Below are positions 9,401 to 16,606 of a stretch of DNA of 57,164 nt, in pieces. The translations under genes and the position numbers were made by a program. Under the pieces are notes generated by a model. The model was given only the letters and a program-made list of their open reading frames with translations. It had not been told where the DNA came from and did no database searches. The number at the start of each line of letters is the position of its first letter. Positions within the stretch are counted from its first letter, which is position 1. Location of the stretch: positions 1-57,164 of the forward strand of contig NZ_SBAP01000018.1 of the NCBI RefSeq assembly GCF_004134945.1, given 5' to 3'. Source of the stretch: Fusobacterium_C necrophorum_A. GTDB lineage: Bacteria; Fusobacteriota; Fusobacteriia; Fusobacteriales; Fusobacteriaceae.

Positions 9401-9534
9401 ACTGTTGGAATTTCCATATTCGGTAATAATTCCGTTCTCATACTAAGCATTGTGATAATTCCAATGAAGATGACAGAAATTACCATCATGCTGGTGGCAA
9501 CGGGTCGTCGTATTGAAAGACCTGCTAATGTCAT
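6484..9534 (-). CDS. RND efflux pump, inner-membrane transporter (HAE-type)
   Basis: A 1016-residue AcrB/MexB-like proton antiporter, normal length, forming the inner-membrane part of a tripartite pump. The first membrane helix (about 12-30) is followed by a large periplasmic domain, then helices from about 338 on; the pattern repeats in the second half. In the helix-4 motif the AcrB Asp407-Asp408 pair reads D398-N399, and the helix-10 position of AcrB Lys940 is Asn (about 905). The same substitution is seen in many non-proteobacterial HAE pumps, so proton coupling probably differs in detail. It stands between adaptor and PG0541 genes. Drug or lipid substrates cannot be told from sequence. 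Confidence 0.92.
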   Translation of the reverse strand: MTLAGLSIRRPVATSMMVISVIFIGIITMLSMRTELLPNMEIPTVTIRSSWSGAVAEDVETQITKKIEAILPNVEGIDKIESTSSYGSSSIVVKFNFGVDADQKVTEIQREVSKILNSLPADATNPVAKKIQAGVGTLSMVVMMSAPNKSELTTFVDEYLKPKFESLPGAAQVDVYGNPEKQLQIQVDSEKLAAYNLSPVELYSLISSSNTILPIGTLRTGTKQLVVRYMGEMKSIEDFENMIINSNGNVLRLKDVAKVVLTREDASNMGYISGEEAITILLQKSTDGSTVDLIEKAKVALQELESIMPKGTKYNIIMDTSIDIKSSISGVSFNAIQGLILATIVLFLFLRNVRATFLITLALPISVIFTFAFLKATGTTLNLISLMGLSIGVGMLTDNSVVVIDNIYRHITDLHSPVIEASENGSTEVSASIFASALTTMLVFIPILFIPGFAREIFRDMAYAIIFSNVAALIVALTLIPMLASKLMSNEIRISSDGKIFHKIREKYLKLIRYALFHRKLTIFITLGVFAFSIFISGFLKFNFMPKQDQGRYSITAELPNGLDLEKSDKIAKQIEAFVKEEPNTKTYFIIVGSNSVNVNVDIGKKDTRSTSVFDIIEKMRPLVSKIPDTRVSLKEDFGMGSIRRDVEFQIKGANLDEIKALGALVQAEVSKNPKVRDVKSSLDPGSQEARLILNRDKIRSYGINPVVIAQNLSYYILGGNRGNTTTIKTGTENIDVLVRLPKEQRQDVNQLKNLNIKIGENKFIKVGDVADIVYGEGSLSIEKKDRIYSVTISANDNGLGTRGLQQAFVKAFQKFNRLDAISYAWGGQSENMNAAMSQLSLALMIAIFLIYALIAAQFESFLLPFVVIGSIPLALIGVFLGLFILGQAMNMMTMIGIILLAGIVVNNAIVLIDFIQLMRIRGMSREQAIIEAGSTRLRPILMTTATTVLGMIPMALGFGEGSEIYRGMSLAVIFGLSISTLLTLVVIPILYSLMDDFILFGKHFFSHFKFFRKAK

Positions 9535-9557
9535 ATTGTTCCTCCCTTATGTTTCCT

Positions 9558-10652
9558 CTAATTTGCCTGTTTCGGATCTAAATCTTCTGCGGTACTTTCT
9601 TCCACCTTATCTCCATCTTGTAAACCAAACAATCCTTTTATGACAACTCGATCCCCTTCTTGAATTTCTTTGGAGATAATCTCTGTGTACTCTCCATTTT
9701 GAGCACCTGTTTGTACCTCTATTCTGACTGCCTTTCCATCCACAATTTTAAAGATATAACTGATTAAATTTCTGACAAAAATTGCTTCATCCGGAATGGA
9801 AAGAGCCTGTTTACTTCCAATAGGAATATTGACGGAGGCGTACATTCCGTCTTTGATTTCTTTATCAGGATTTGGAAGTGTTATCTTGGTCATGAAATTT
9901 TTGGTAGTTGTATCGGCAATGGGGTTCACTTCACTGATGATTGCCTCATAATCCTTTCCTGTATTATCCACATGGACTGTCAAATGATCTCCATTTTTTA
10001 CATTGGCAATATATTCTCCCGGCAAACCGATATAAGCCTGCATTTGATTATCATTTAACACGGTAAAGACATTTTCCAACGCATTGACCTTATTTCCCTC
10101 TTTTCCGAATAAATTTCCAATGCTTCCACTGATGTCCGCTCTTCGTTCCAATTTACTGTAATCACTTTTTGCACTTTGAAACATGGCTCTTGCCACTTCC
10201 AGTTGTCCACTTGCAGAAACTAAAGTATTTTCATATCCTACATATTCCAAATGAGAAATCAGACCTCTATCATATAATTGCTTAAATTTGCTGTGATTCC
10301 CTTGAGCAATCCGATAGGACGACTCTGCGGTTTGTAAATTTGCCAGAGCTTGCAAATATGAGGCTTTGGTTCCTGCATCTGAAAAACTCATAACCAAATC
10401 TCCTTTTTTTACAAAATCTCCATTCTTTTTATAAATTTTTTCAATCGTTCCTCCCCGTTCCGTGTTATGATTCACTTTATCTTTTGGCTCCAATATAGCG
10501 TCCGATTGAAAAGTTTTGCTCATTTCTCTCATCACGATTTGTTCACTCACTATTTTTTTGGCAGGTATTTCCACAGGGAGTTCTTCCTTTTTCCCACAGG
10601 CTGTCAATAATACTATTCCTACCAATACTGTCCTTATTATTCGTTTTTTCAT
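9558..10652 (-). CDS. RND efflux periplasmic adaptor (membrane fusion lipoprotein)
   Basis: A 364-residue membrane fusion protein linking the RND pump to the outer-membrane channel. The N-terminal signal ends in a lipobox L-T-A-C with Cys19 as the expected lipidated residue, so it is anchored in the inner membrane. It has the usual order: a first half-lipoyl strand set (about 60-100), a short helical hairpin (about 100-160), the second lipoyl half, then beta-barrel and membrane-proximal domains. The hairpin is short. The gene lies 13 bases after the TolC-like gene and 23 before the pump gene. Confidence 0.9.
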   Translation of the reverse strand: MKKRIIRTVLVGIVLLTACGKKEELPVEIPAKKIVSEQIVMREMSKTFQSDAILEPKDKVNHNTERGGTIEKIYKKNGDFVKKGDLVMSFSDAGTKASYLQALANLQTAESSYRIAQGNHSKFKQLYDRGLISHLEYVGYENTLVSASGQLEVARAMFQSAKSDYSKLERRADISGSIGNLFGKEGNKVNALENVFTVLNDNQMQAYIGLPGEYIANVKNGDHLTVHVDNTGKDYEAIISEVNPIADTTTKNFMTKITLPNPDKEIKDGMYASVNIPIGSKQALSIPDEAIFVRNLISYIFKIVDGKAVRIEVQTGAQNGEYTEIISKEIQEGDRVVIKGLFGLQDGDKVEESTAEDLDPKQAN

Positions 10653-10665
10653 CTTTCCTCCCGGT

Positions 10666-11937
10666 TTATACTAACAATGATCTATAATATTCAAAAGCAT
10701 AGTAATAATCTAATTCTGCTTGGTAATAATTCACTCTTGCTTCTCTCAATTGTGTTTCTGACGATAAATAATCCACTGTAGAAAGCAAGCCCGCATCAAA
10801 TTTTTCCTGATCCATTGTAAAATTCAACTCTGCCGCTTCCAATCCTCTCTTTCTGGACTCTCTTAAAATTTCCAATCTTTGCAACTCCAAATAAGCTGTC
10901 TTAAGGCTCAAAGCTATATTGTCCTGAGCTGTCGTTTCTGATAACTCTTTGGATTCTTTTTCCAATTTTGCAATTTGATAAGCATCATAGTCACTCCCAA
11001 AAGAAAAGACATTCCAAGAAACAGACAAACCTCCCATCCATTCCGCATCTTCTCTCGTTTGTTTCCAGTGTGTTCTCTCCGAAGCCACTCCATAACTTAC
11101 AAAAGCATTTACCTTAGGAAGCATATTTCCCAGTGCTGCCATTTCCTGTGCCTTTGCTATTTTTACTTGAGATTTTGCAATCAAAGCCTGAATGCTGGAT
11201 TCCAACGCCTTCTCTTTGTCTTTTTCAAATGTGATATGCTCTGTTAAATGATTGGGAACGATAAACTCCTTAACTTCCAATGTTTCCTTTTTATCCACTC
11301 CCATTTGAAATTTTAAATCTTCTGTCTGTACTTCAATATTACTTTTCGCTTTGGAAATTAAAGATTGTACTTCCAATAAAGAGTATTCCGTTTTCAATAA
11401 ATCCGTCTTCGTAATCAGTCGCAACTCCAATTGAGCTTCCTGCTTTTTATATCGATTTTGCAATTGTTTCTCAGAATATTCCAAAGCTTGTAAATTTCTT
11501 TTGCTGTTGACAATATTCGAAAAAGTTCGAATCGCCTTTAAACGGGTATTTAGCGTTTCTTGAACATAGGACAAATCTGCTATGGTTTTATAGGCTTTTG
11601 CCCCTTGAATTCCGGCAAGAATAGCTCCTCCTTGAAAAATAGGTTGGCTGATTGTAATCAATTGTTTGTAACCGCCTTTTTCTGATTCCATAGAAGATTT
11701 ATTCTGATAAATATTTCTCTCATATTCTCCACGTTGATAGTTGGTGCTGTACACTACACTTGGCAGTGCTTTTTTAATTGCTTGATTCATTTTTAGTTTT
11801 GAAATTTCTAACTGCTTATCTGAAATTTTGACTGCCTTGCTATTCTCCATTGATGCTTGAATCGCTTCTTCCAAAGTAACTTCTCTTCCAAAAGCAACAT
11901 TCCCTAGCAGGAAAAATAATATCCATAGCTTTTTCAT
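10666..11937 (-). CDS. TolC-family outer-membrane efflux protein
   Basis: A 423-residue outer-membrane factor that would form the trimeric exit duct. A signal peptide spans residues 1-17 (ending V-A-F-G). Two internally similar halves each have long, glutamine- and glutamate-rich helices with beta-strand segments between them, as in TolC. The C-terminus ends in an aromatic-rich strand. Its presence supports a two-membrane cell. It is the first structural gene after tetR, 25 bases downstream, with the adaptor gene next. Confidence 0.9.
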   Translation of the reverse strand: MKKLWILFFLLGNVAFGREVTLEEAIQASMENSKAVKISDKQLEISKLKMNQAIKKALPSVVYSTNYQRGEYERNIYQNKSSMESEKGGYKQLITISQPIFQGGAILAGIQGAKAYKTIADLSYVQETLNTRLKAIRTFSNIVNSKRNLQALEYSEKQLQNRYKKQEAQLELRLITKTDLLKTEYSLLEVQSLISKAKSNIEVQTEDLKFQMGVDKKETLEVKEFIVPNHLTEHITFEKDKEKALESSIQALIAKSQVKIAKAQEMAALGNMLPKVNAFVSYGVASERTHWKQTREDAEWMGGLSVSWNVFSFGSDYDAYQIAKLEKESKELSETTAQDNIALSLKTAYLELQRLEILRESRKRGLEAAELNFTMDQEKFDAGLLSTVDYLSSETQLREARVNYYQAELDYYYAFEYYRSLLV

Positions 11938-11962
11938 TCTTTCCTCTCCTTCTCTCTATCTA

Positions 11963-12604
11963 TTATAACATTTTCATAATATTTTTAATTAAAAAGTCTA
12001 TCTTCTGTGAAATTGTTTTATCTTCAATTCTTTTTAGCACTTCTGCAACCTCTGTCGTAAAAAATTTCTCATCATCCGTTACAAATAGAACGGACATTCG
12101 AAATCCTTGAATCATTTTTGCTAACAGAATTGCATATTCATGTTTCTCTTCCTCTACAATACTTAATTCATCCCTATATTTATCCAATTGTCTCTCCCAA
12201 TATTGCACATAAGCTTTTTCAAAAGAAATAAATCTTTTCACAATACTATCCTCTAAAATTTCAAGATTTTTTGCCAAATTGATTAACACCAATTCCATCT
12301 TAATATGACGAATATCTCTTTGAAAACGCTCTATCAAATAATTTCGCAAAGTATTCTCCATAGAATCTGAAATTTTGTCCACATGTTTTTGCCGTTCCAA
12401 AGCAATTCCCATATTTTCTTCAATACATTCCAGAACCATGTCTTTTTTAGATTTAAAATAACTGTAAAAACTTCCCTTGGAAATTCCCAGGCTACTTGTA
12501 ATCTCTTCCACAGACACCTTACTGTATCCCTTTTTCAATACAAGTTCCTGAAAGACTTCCAAAATTCTCTCTTTTTTATTCTCTAACTCTTGTTTTTCCG
12601 TCAT
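11963..12604 (-). CDS. TetR/AcrR-family transcriptional regulator
   Basis: A 213-residue TetR-type repressor. The helix-turn-helix spans about residues 30-53 with the typical G-I-S-K-G-S-F-Y-x-Y-F recognition helix. The C-terminal ligand-binding domain is helical and unspecific. I chose the ATG at 12604 because AAGGAG stands upstream at a normal distance; the longer frame to 12688 runs across the promoter and operators. It heads the efflux run (tolC-like, adaptor, pump, PG0541, two hydrolases), and two palindromes lie directly in front of it, so it probably represses its own operon until an efflux substrate binds. Confidence 0.88.
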   Translation of the reverse strand: MTEKQELENKKERILEVFQELVLKKGYSKVSVEEITSSLGISKGSFYSYFKSKKDMVLECIEENMGIALERQKHVDKISDSMENTLRNYLIERFQRDIRHIKMELVLINLAKNLEILEDSIVKRFISFEKAYVQYWERQLDKYRDELSIVEEEKHEYAILLAKMIQGFRMSVLFVTDDEKFFTTEVAEVLKRIEDKTISQKIDFLIKNIMKML

Positions 12605-12623
12605 CTTCTTCTCCTTTATTTTT

Positions 12624-12655
12624 TTGACCAACCAGTCAATGACCGTATGGTCATT
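12624..12655 (-). promoter_or_regulatory. Two overlapping TetR-type operators
   Basis: Two inverted repeats overlap. The first is TTGAC-N6-GTCAA (12624-12639). The second is AATGACC-N4-GGTCATT (12638-12655), with perfect 7-bp arms. Both share the TGAC/GTCA half-site typical of TetR repressors. The second begins five bases below the -10 box, covering the likely start site of tetR. Confidence 0.65.
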
Positions 12656-12659
12656 CAGT

Positions 12660-12688
12660 ATAATATGATATTTTATGCATTCTGTCAA
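12660..12688 (-). promoter_or_regulatory. Promoter of the tetR-efflux operon
   Basis: On the minus strand TTGACA (12688-12683), a 17-bp spacer and TATTAT (12665-12660). The -35 is perfect and the -10 matches five of six. The operators lie immediately downstream, consistent with repression by blocking initiation. Confidence 0.7.
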
Positions 12689-12774
12689 GTTTTTTTTGAT
12701 AGAGAAATCGGTTGACTTTTTCTTATTTTAGGGGTACCCTTAAAGATATATTATAACTATATTTTGGAGTGCCT

Positions 12775-13308
12775 ATGAAAATTCGAAAATTATTTTTTGT
12801 TCTTCTTCCTCTCATCACAGGAATTGGAATTTACTTACTCTATCGAAGTAGAAATTTATATTATTACCAACTCTTGCAGGATACACATCTGCATCCCTAT
12901 ATCAGTCAAATTCGAGAGAATGCAAAAATTTATCGGAAAATTCTCTCCACTTGGAGTGTCTATTCTCTTCCTGACGGTCTTTGGTTATTTTCTTTCGGCT
13001 CCGCTCTCCTTTTGGACCGGGTCTACTATTGGATGCATTTGTTTATCTTTAGTATGATTTATGCCATTATGATTGGAATAGAATACTTACAAAAATTCTA
13101 CGGAGGACATGGGCATTGGTTGGGAACCTTTGACTTACATGACATTGAAGCCTACACCATTGCGTATGTAAGCATTCTCCTGCTTTCTTTGCTTTTTTAT
13201 TTTTTTCAATCAAAACAAAAAATCCGAAGCAGAATGAGAGAATTAGCTGTTGATTGCATTTACATCGGTATTTTCGGAATCTTGGGTACACTCCCTAGTT
13301 TACTATAA
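12775..13308 (+). CDS. VanZ-like membrane protein
   Basis: A 177-residue integral membrane protein with about four or five hydrophobic segments (near 5-23, 68-82, 88-104, 128-144, 160-175). A short motif, E-x-x-Q followed by G-T-F-D-L-H-D-I (about 103-124), resembles the conserved loop of VanZ-family proteins. VanZ itself gives low-level teicoplanin resistance, but most relatives have no known role. I use the ATG at 12775 with GGAG five bases upstream; a GTG at 12769 overlaps that site. It is divergent from tetR and 12 bases ahead of the nucleoside kinase gene. Family assignment is tentative. Confidence 0.5.
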   Translation: MKIRKLFFVLLPLITGIGIYLLYRSRNLYYYQLLQDTHLHPYISQIRENAKIYRKILSTWSVYSLPDGLWLFSFGSALLLDRVYYWMHLFIFSMIYAIMIGIEYLQKFYGGHGHWLGTFDLHDIEAYTIAYVSILLLSLLFYFFQSKQKIRSRMRELAVDCIYIGIFGILGTLPSLL

Positions 13309-13320
13309 AGAGGTGATAGA

Positions 13321-14790
13321 ATGGAAAAATTAAATTACAGAATGTACTTAACTACTTTGAAAATGGTCTTTTTAAAAGCCGTTCACGATTTATATCCGGA
13401 ACGTGAAGTTGTCTTTTTGAATTCTTTAAACAATGGTTTATACGGAAAAATTCTGTGGAATCATCATGTGTTTCACAATGCGGACTATGATAAAATCAAA
13501 CAACGAATGAAAGAGATTATTGAGGCAAATCTTCCAATTCAAATAGTTTCTTCCAACTATGAAGCTATTAAACTTTCTTCTATTGAAAAAAACAGAGAAG
13601 ATATACAGGAACTGATGAATACGACCTTATGGACAGGGATTATGAAGATGAAATTGGATGACTATAGCGACTATTTCTATCATCTTCCTTATGAAAGCAC
13701 AGGAAGCTTGGATGCCTATGACATCTATCCCTATTCTGCCGGTTTTATTTTAAAATATCCCATGACGGATCCCCATATTTTGGAACAAAAAATTGATACT
13801 CCCAAAATGGCGGCGGTCTTTGAGGAAAGTGATCATTGGTTGCGAATTATGGATGTTCCGGATGCCGGTTCTATCAATCGAAAGGTATTAAACCATGAAA
13901 TCCGTTCATTGATTCGAATTAACGAAGCTTTACATAATAAGAATTTGGCAAAAATTTCTGAGCAAATCGCAAAAAATGAAAATATCAAAGTCATTACGAT
14001 AGCCGGTCCCTCTTCTTCCGGAAAAACTACTTTTGCGAATCGACTGTTTATTCAACTGAAAGCAGACGAAGTCAATCCTTTGGTTATTTCTTTGGATAAT
14101 TACTATATCGGTCGTAAAAATATTCCCCTAAATGAAGAAGGAGAAAAAGACTATGAAGCCTTGGAAGCTCTCGACATTCCTTTGCTAAATCAAAATATCA
14201 TGGACTTAATTGCAGGAAAAGAGGTGGAACTTCCCATTTATAATTTCATCACCGGAGAAAGAGAGAAAACAGGAAAAGTTGCAAAACTTTCTGACAAACA
14301 TGGAGTAATCATTATTGAAGGAATTCATGGATTAAATGAAGCCATGACAAAGTATATTCCCAAGGAACAAAAATTTAAAATTTATATCAGCTGTTTGACC
14401 CAATTAAATTTAGATAAACATAATCGTATCGCTACTTCCGACGTCAGAGAAATTCGTAGAATGGTTCGAGACAGTTTATCAAGAAATACAGCTGCGGAAG
14501 AGACCCTTGCGATGTGGCCTTCCGTTCGGAAAGGAGAAGAAAAACATATTTTCCCTTTCCAAGAAGAAGCCGATGTCATTTTTAACTCCAATTTGGTCTA
14601 TGAAATGGGAGTGCTCAAAAATGCAGCCATGAGAGAATTGGTAAAAGTTCCCACGACAAGTCCTCACTATGCGGATGCTCGAAGACTTATCGGTCTGCTT
14701 GCCTGCTTCCTACCGATAGAAGCCTCTGATGTTCCGGATGATTCTATTTTGAAGGAATTTATTGGAAACAGTTTTTTCTATAACTATTAA
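13321..14790 (+). CDS. Nucleoside (uridine) kinase-like protein with N-terminal extension
   Basis: A 489-residue protein whose C-terminal half is a phosphoribulokinase/uridine kinase domain. The P-loop GPSSSGKTT is at 229-237, a D-N-Y-Y motif follows, and there is an I-I-E-G-I-H-G Walker B-like strand. The first 220 residues form an extension as in the uncharacterised long uridine-kinase-like family (related to Thermotoga TM0751), not in classical Udk of about 210 residues. The substrate is therefore a nucleoside by family analogy only. The ATG follows AGAGGTGATAG. It is downstream of the VanZ-like gene and ends before a strong terminator. Confidence 0.8.
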   Translation: MEKLNYRMYLTTLKMVFLKAVHDLYPEREVVFLNSLNNGLYGKILWNHHVFHNADYDKIKQRMKEIIEANLPIQIVSSNYEAIKLSSIEKNREDIQELMNTTLWTGIMKMKLDDYSDYFYHLPYESTGSLDAYDIYPYSAGFILKYPMTDPHILEQKIDTPKMAAVFEESDHWLRIMDVPDAGSINRKVLNHEIRSLIRINEALHNKNLAKISEQIAKNENIKVITIAGPSSSGKTTFANRLFIQLKADEVNPLVISLDNYYIGRKNIPLNEEGEKDYEALEALDIPLLNQNIMDLIAGKEVELPIYNFITGEREKTGKVAKLSDKHGVIIIEGIHGLNEAMTKYIPKEQKFKIYISCLTQLNLDKHNRIATSDVREIRRMVRDSLSRNTAAEETLAMWPSVRKGEEKHIFPFQEEADVIFNSNLVYEMGVLKNAAMRELVKVPTTSPHYADARRLIGLLACFLPIEASDVPDDSILKEFIGNSFFYNY

Positions 14791-14825
14791 AATAAACATA
14801 AATTTCTTTAAACTTTCCTTATTTA

Positions 14826-14861
14826 TAAAAAACGCCTACTTTTTCAGGTAGGCATTTTTTC
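14826..14861. terminator. Bidirectional terminator
   Basis: Stem GCCTAC/GTAGGC (14834-14839 and 14848-14853) with an 8-base loop, preceded by a run of A and followed by a run of T. It serves the plus-strand nucleoside kinase and can also serve the convergent CydC-like gene that ends at 14912. Confidence 0.75.
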
Positions 14862-14911
14862 TTATATTTTACTGATATCTTAACTTGTGTATCCAAACAT
14901 CTGTTCAAACG

Positions 14912-16606
14912 TTACACTAACTTCCCCTGTTCCATTTTTAAAATTCTGTCACAGACTCCTAAGGTGGAAAGTCTATGAGAAACTAAAATAACCGTTTTAT
15001 CTTTTCTTTCCTGCATTAAAGATTTTAAAATAATCGCTTCATTTTGGACATCCAAATTGGAAGTAGGCTCATCCAAGAAGAAGATGGAACGATCAGCTAA
15101 AAAACATCGAGCCAAACCGATTCTTTGTCGTTCTCCTCCGGAAAAATTTTTTCCTCCTTCTTCCACCACGGTCTCCAATTTTTCAGGAAGACTCATGACA
15201 TAGTCGTAAAAGGAAGCCTTCTTCAAAGCTTCTAGAATTTCTTCTTCGCTCGCATTCGGTTTTGCAACCAAAAGATTGTCTCGAATGGTTCCTGTAAATA
15301 AACTGGTAGACTGCGTCATATAGTTATAATGAGAGTATAGAGAAGTTCTCTTCGCCTCTTTAATGTCCTTCCCTCCCAAAGAAATTTTTCCGGAATCGGC
15401 ATCCCAAAAACGCATCATCAATTTCAATAGAGTTGACTTTCCACAACCGCTTGGCCCCATAATTCCAACAATCTCTCCGGGTTTAATTTCCAAATTCACT
15501 CCATTTAATACCTGCTGTTGTCTTCCGCTTCGATATTCAAATTGTAAATTTTCAACGCTTAAATTTCCCATTGCAATTTCCTGTGCAGTTTCACTGTCCT
15601 CCACAACAGGTCTTTCTTCCATCAAAGAAAGCACTCGTTCCCCACAGGCAAATGTTTGAGATAAAATATTTCCCAAATTTGCCAAGTTGATATAAGGGGC
15701 GAAACTTCCTACCTGCAGCACTCCTGCCAAAATAGCCGCTTCCATTCCAACCGTTCCGAAAGCAACCAAAAACACGCTCAAAATAAGTTGCAACAAAGAA
15801 ACGAAGATAATAGCACTGTCCGTCCAAACTTGAACCAGAGCCATTTGATTTCGCAGTTCTCTTTGACCTGCACAAAGATTATCTGTCAAAGAAGAAATTC
15901 TTGTCACCATTTCCCTTCCTCTTCGATATTGAACCACTTCCCGTAATCCTCGTAATTTATCCAAAAATTCTCCATTTAAATTTCCAATTTCATTTCGCAC
16001 CTTCATCCCTACGGTACTTGCCTTTCGAGAAGCCACCCAAGGAACCAGAATTCCTACAAAAATTTGTCCTAACAAGGCATAGATCGCATAAATCCAATGC
16101 AGTCCCAAATAATATAAAAACAAGATAACGGTAGTAACAAAGGCAATTAAAATAGGCGATACCGTATGGGCATAGAAAACTTCTAAAAGTTCGATATCTC
16201 CTGTAATCATAGAGATTAAATTCCCTTGATTTTCTCCATCCATTTTTGCCGGTGCCAATCTTCTCATAACCTGAAACAATCGAACTCGAATTTCAGCTAA
16301 AATGTGAAAGGCAATAAAGTGATTACAATACTGTTCAATATAATGTAATAGTCCTCGAAAAAAAGCACAGATTGCCATTGCGACAAAATAGGAATGTAGG
16401 GACCAAGTTCCAAAAGGAACTGTTGACAAATCCACCCAATCCAAAATTTTTAAAATAGCATAGGCTCCGAACATACTGATCCCGAAAGAAAATAAAAAGC
16501 CGATGACCCCTGTTGCAACTGCAATACTCATAATTCCCCACAAAGGTTTCAGAAGTCCTGCCAGCTGAAACATAATTTTTGCTGCACTTCGTCTATTTTG
16601 CTTCAT
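14912..16606 (-). CDS. CydC-like ABC exporter subunit
   Basis: A 564-residue half-transporter with six predicted membrane helices followed by an ATPase domain: Walker A GPSGCGKST (about 382), signature FSGGERQR (about 489) and Walker B FFLDEP (about 507). It resembles CydC, which with CydD exports cysteine or glutathione and supports cytochrome bd assembly in E. coli. I chose the ATG at 16606, preceded by AAGGAGG; the open frame runs to 16693 inside the upstream gene. It overlaps the CydD-like gene by 14 bases, so the two are translationally coupled and likely form a heterodimer. The thiol substrate is inferred from family only. Confidence 0.8.
   Translation of the reverse strand: MKQNRRSAAKIMFQLAGLLKPLWGIMSIAVATGVIGFLFSFGISMFGAYAILKILDWVDLSTVPFGTWSLHSYFVAMAICAFFRGLLHYIEQYCNHFIAFHILAEIRVRLFQVMRRLAPAKMDGENQGNLISMITGDIELLEVFYAHTVSPILIAFVTTVILFLYYLGLHWIYAIYALLGQIFVGILVPWVASRKASTVGMKVRNEIGNLNGEFLDKLRGLREVVQYRRGREMVTRISSLTDNLCAGQRELRNQMALVQVWTDSAIIFVSLLQLILSVFLVAFGTVGMEAAILAGVLQVGSFAPYINLANLGNILSQTFACGERVLSLMEERPVVEDSETAQEIAMGNLSVENLQFEYRSGRQQQVLNGVNLEIKPGEIVGIMGPSGCGKSTLLKLMMRFWDADSGKISLGGKDIKEAKRTSLYSHYNYMTQSTSLFTGTIRDNLLVAKPNASEEEILEALKKASFYDYVMSLPEKLETVVEEGGKNFSGGERQRIGLARCFLADRSIFFLDEPTSNLDVQNEAIILKSLMQERKDKTVILVSHRLSTLGVCDRILKMEQGKLV

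Noticed and set aside
11963..12688. Long TetR product starting at 12688
   Set aside because: The extension would cover the promoter and operator palindromes and has no ribosome site; AAGGAG sits before 12604.
12712..12740. Promoter TTGACT with TACCCT for the VanZ-like gene
   Set aside because: The -35 is good, but the -10 matches only three of six bases, so I did not list it.
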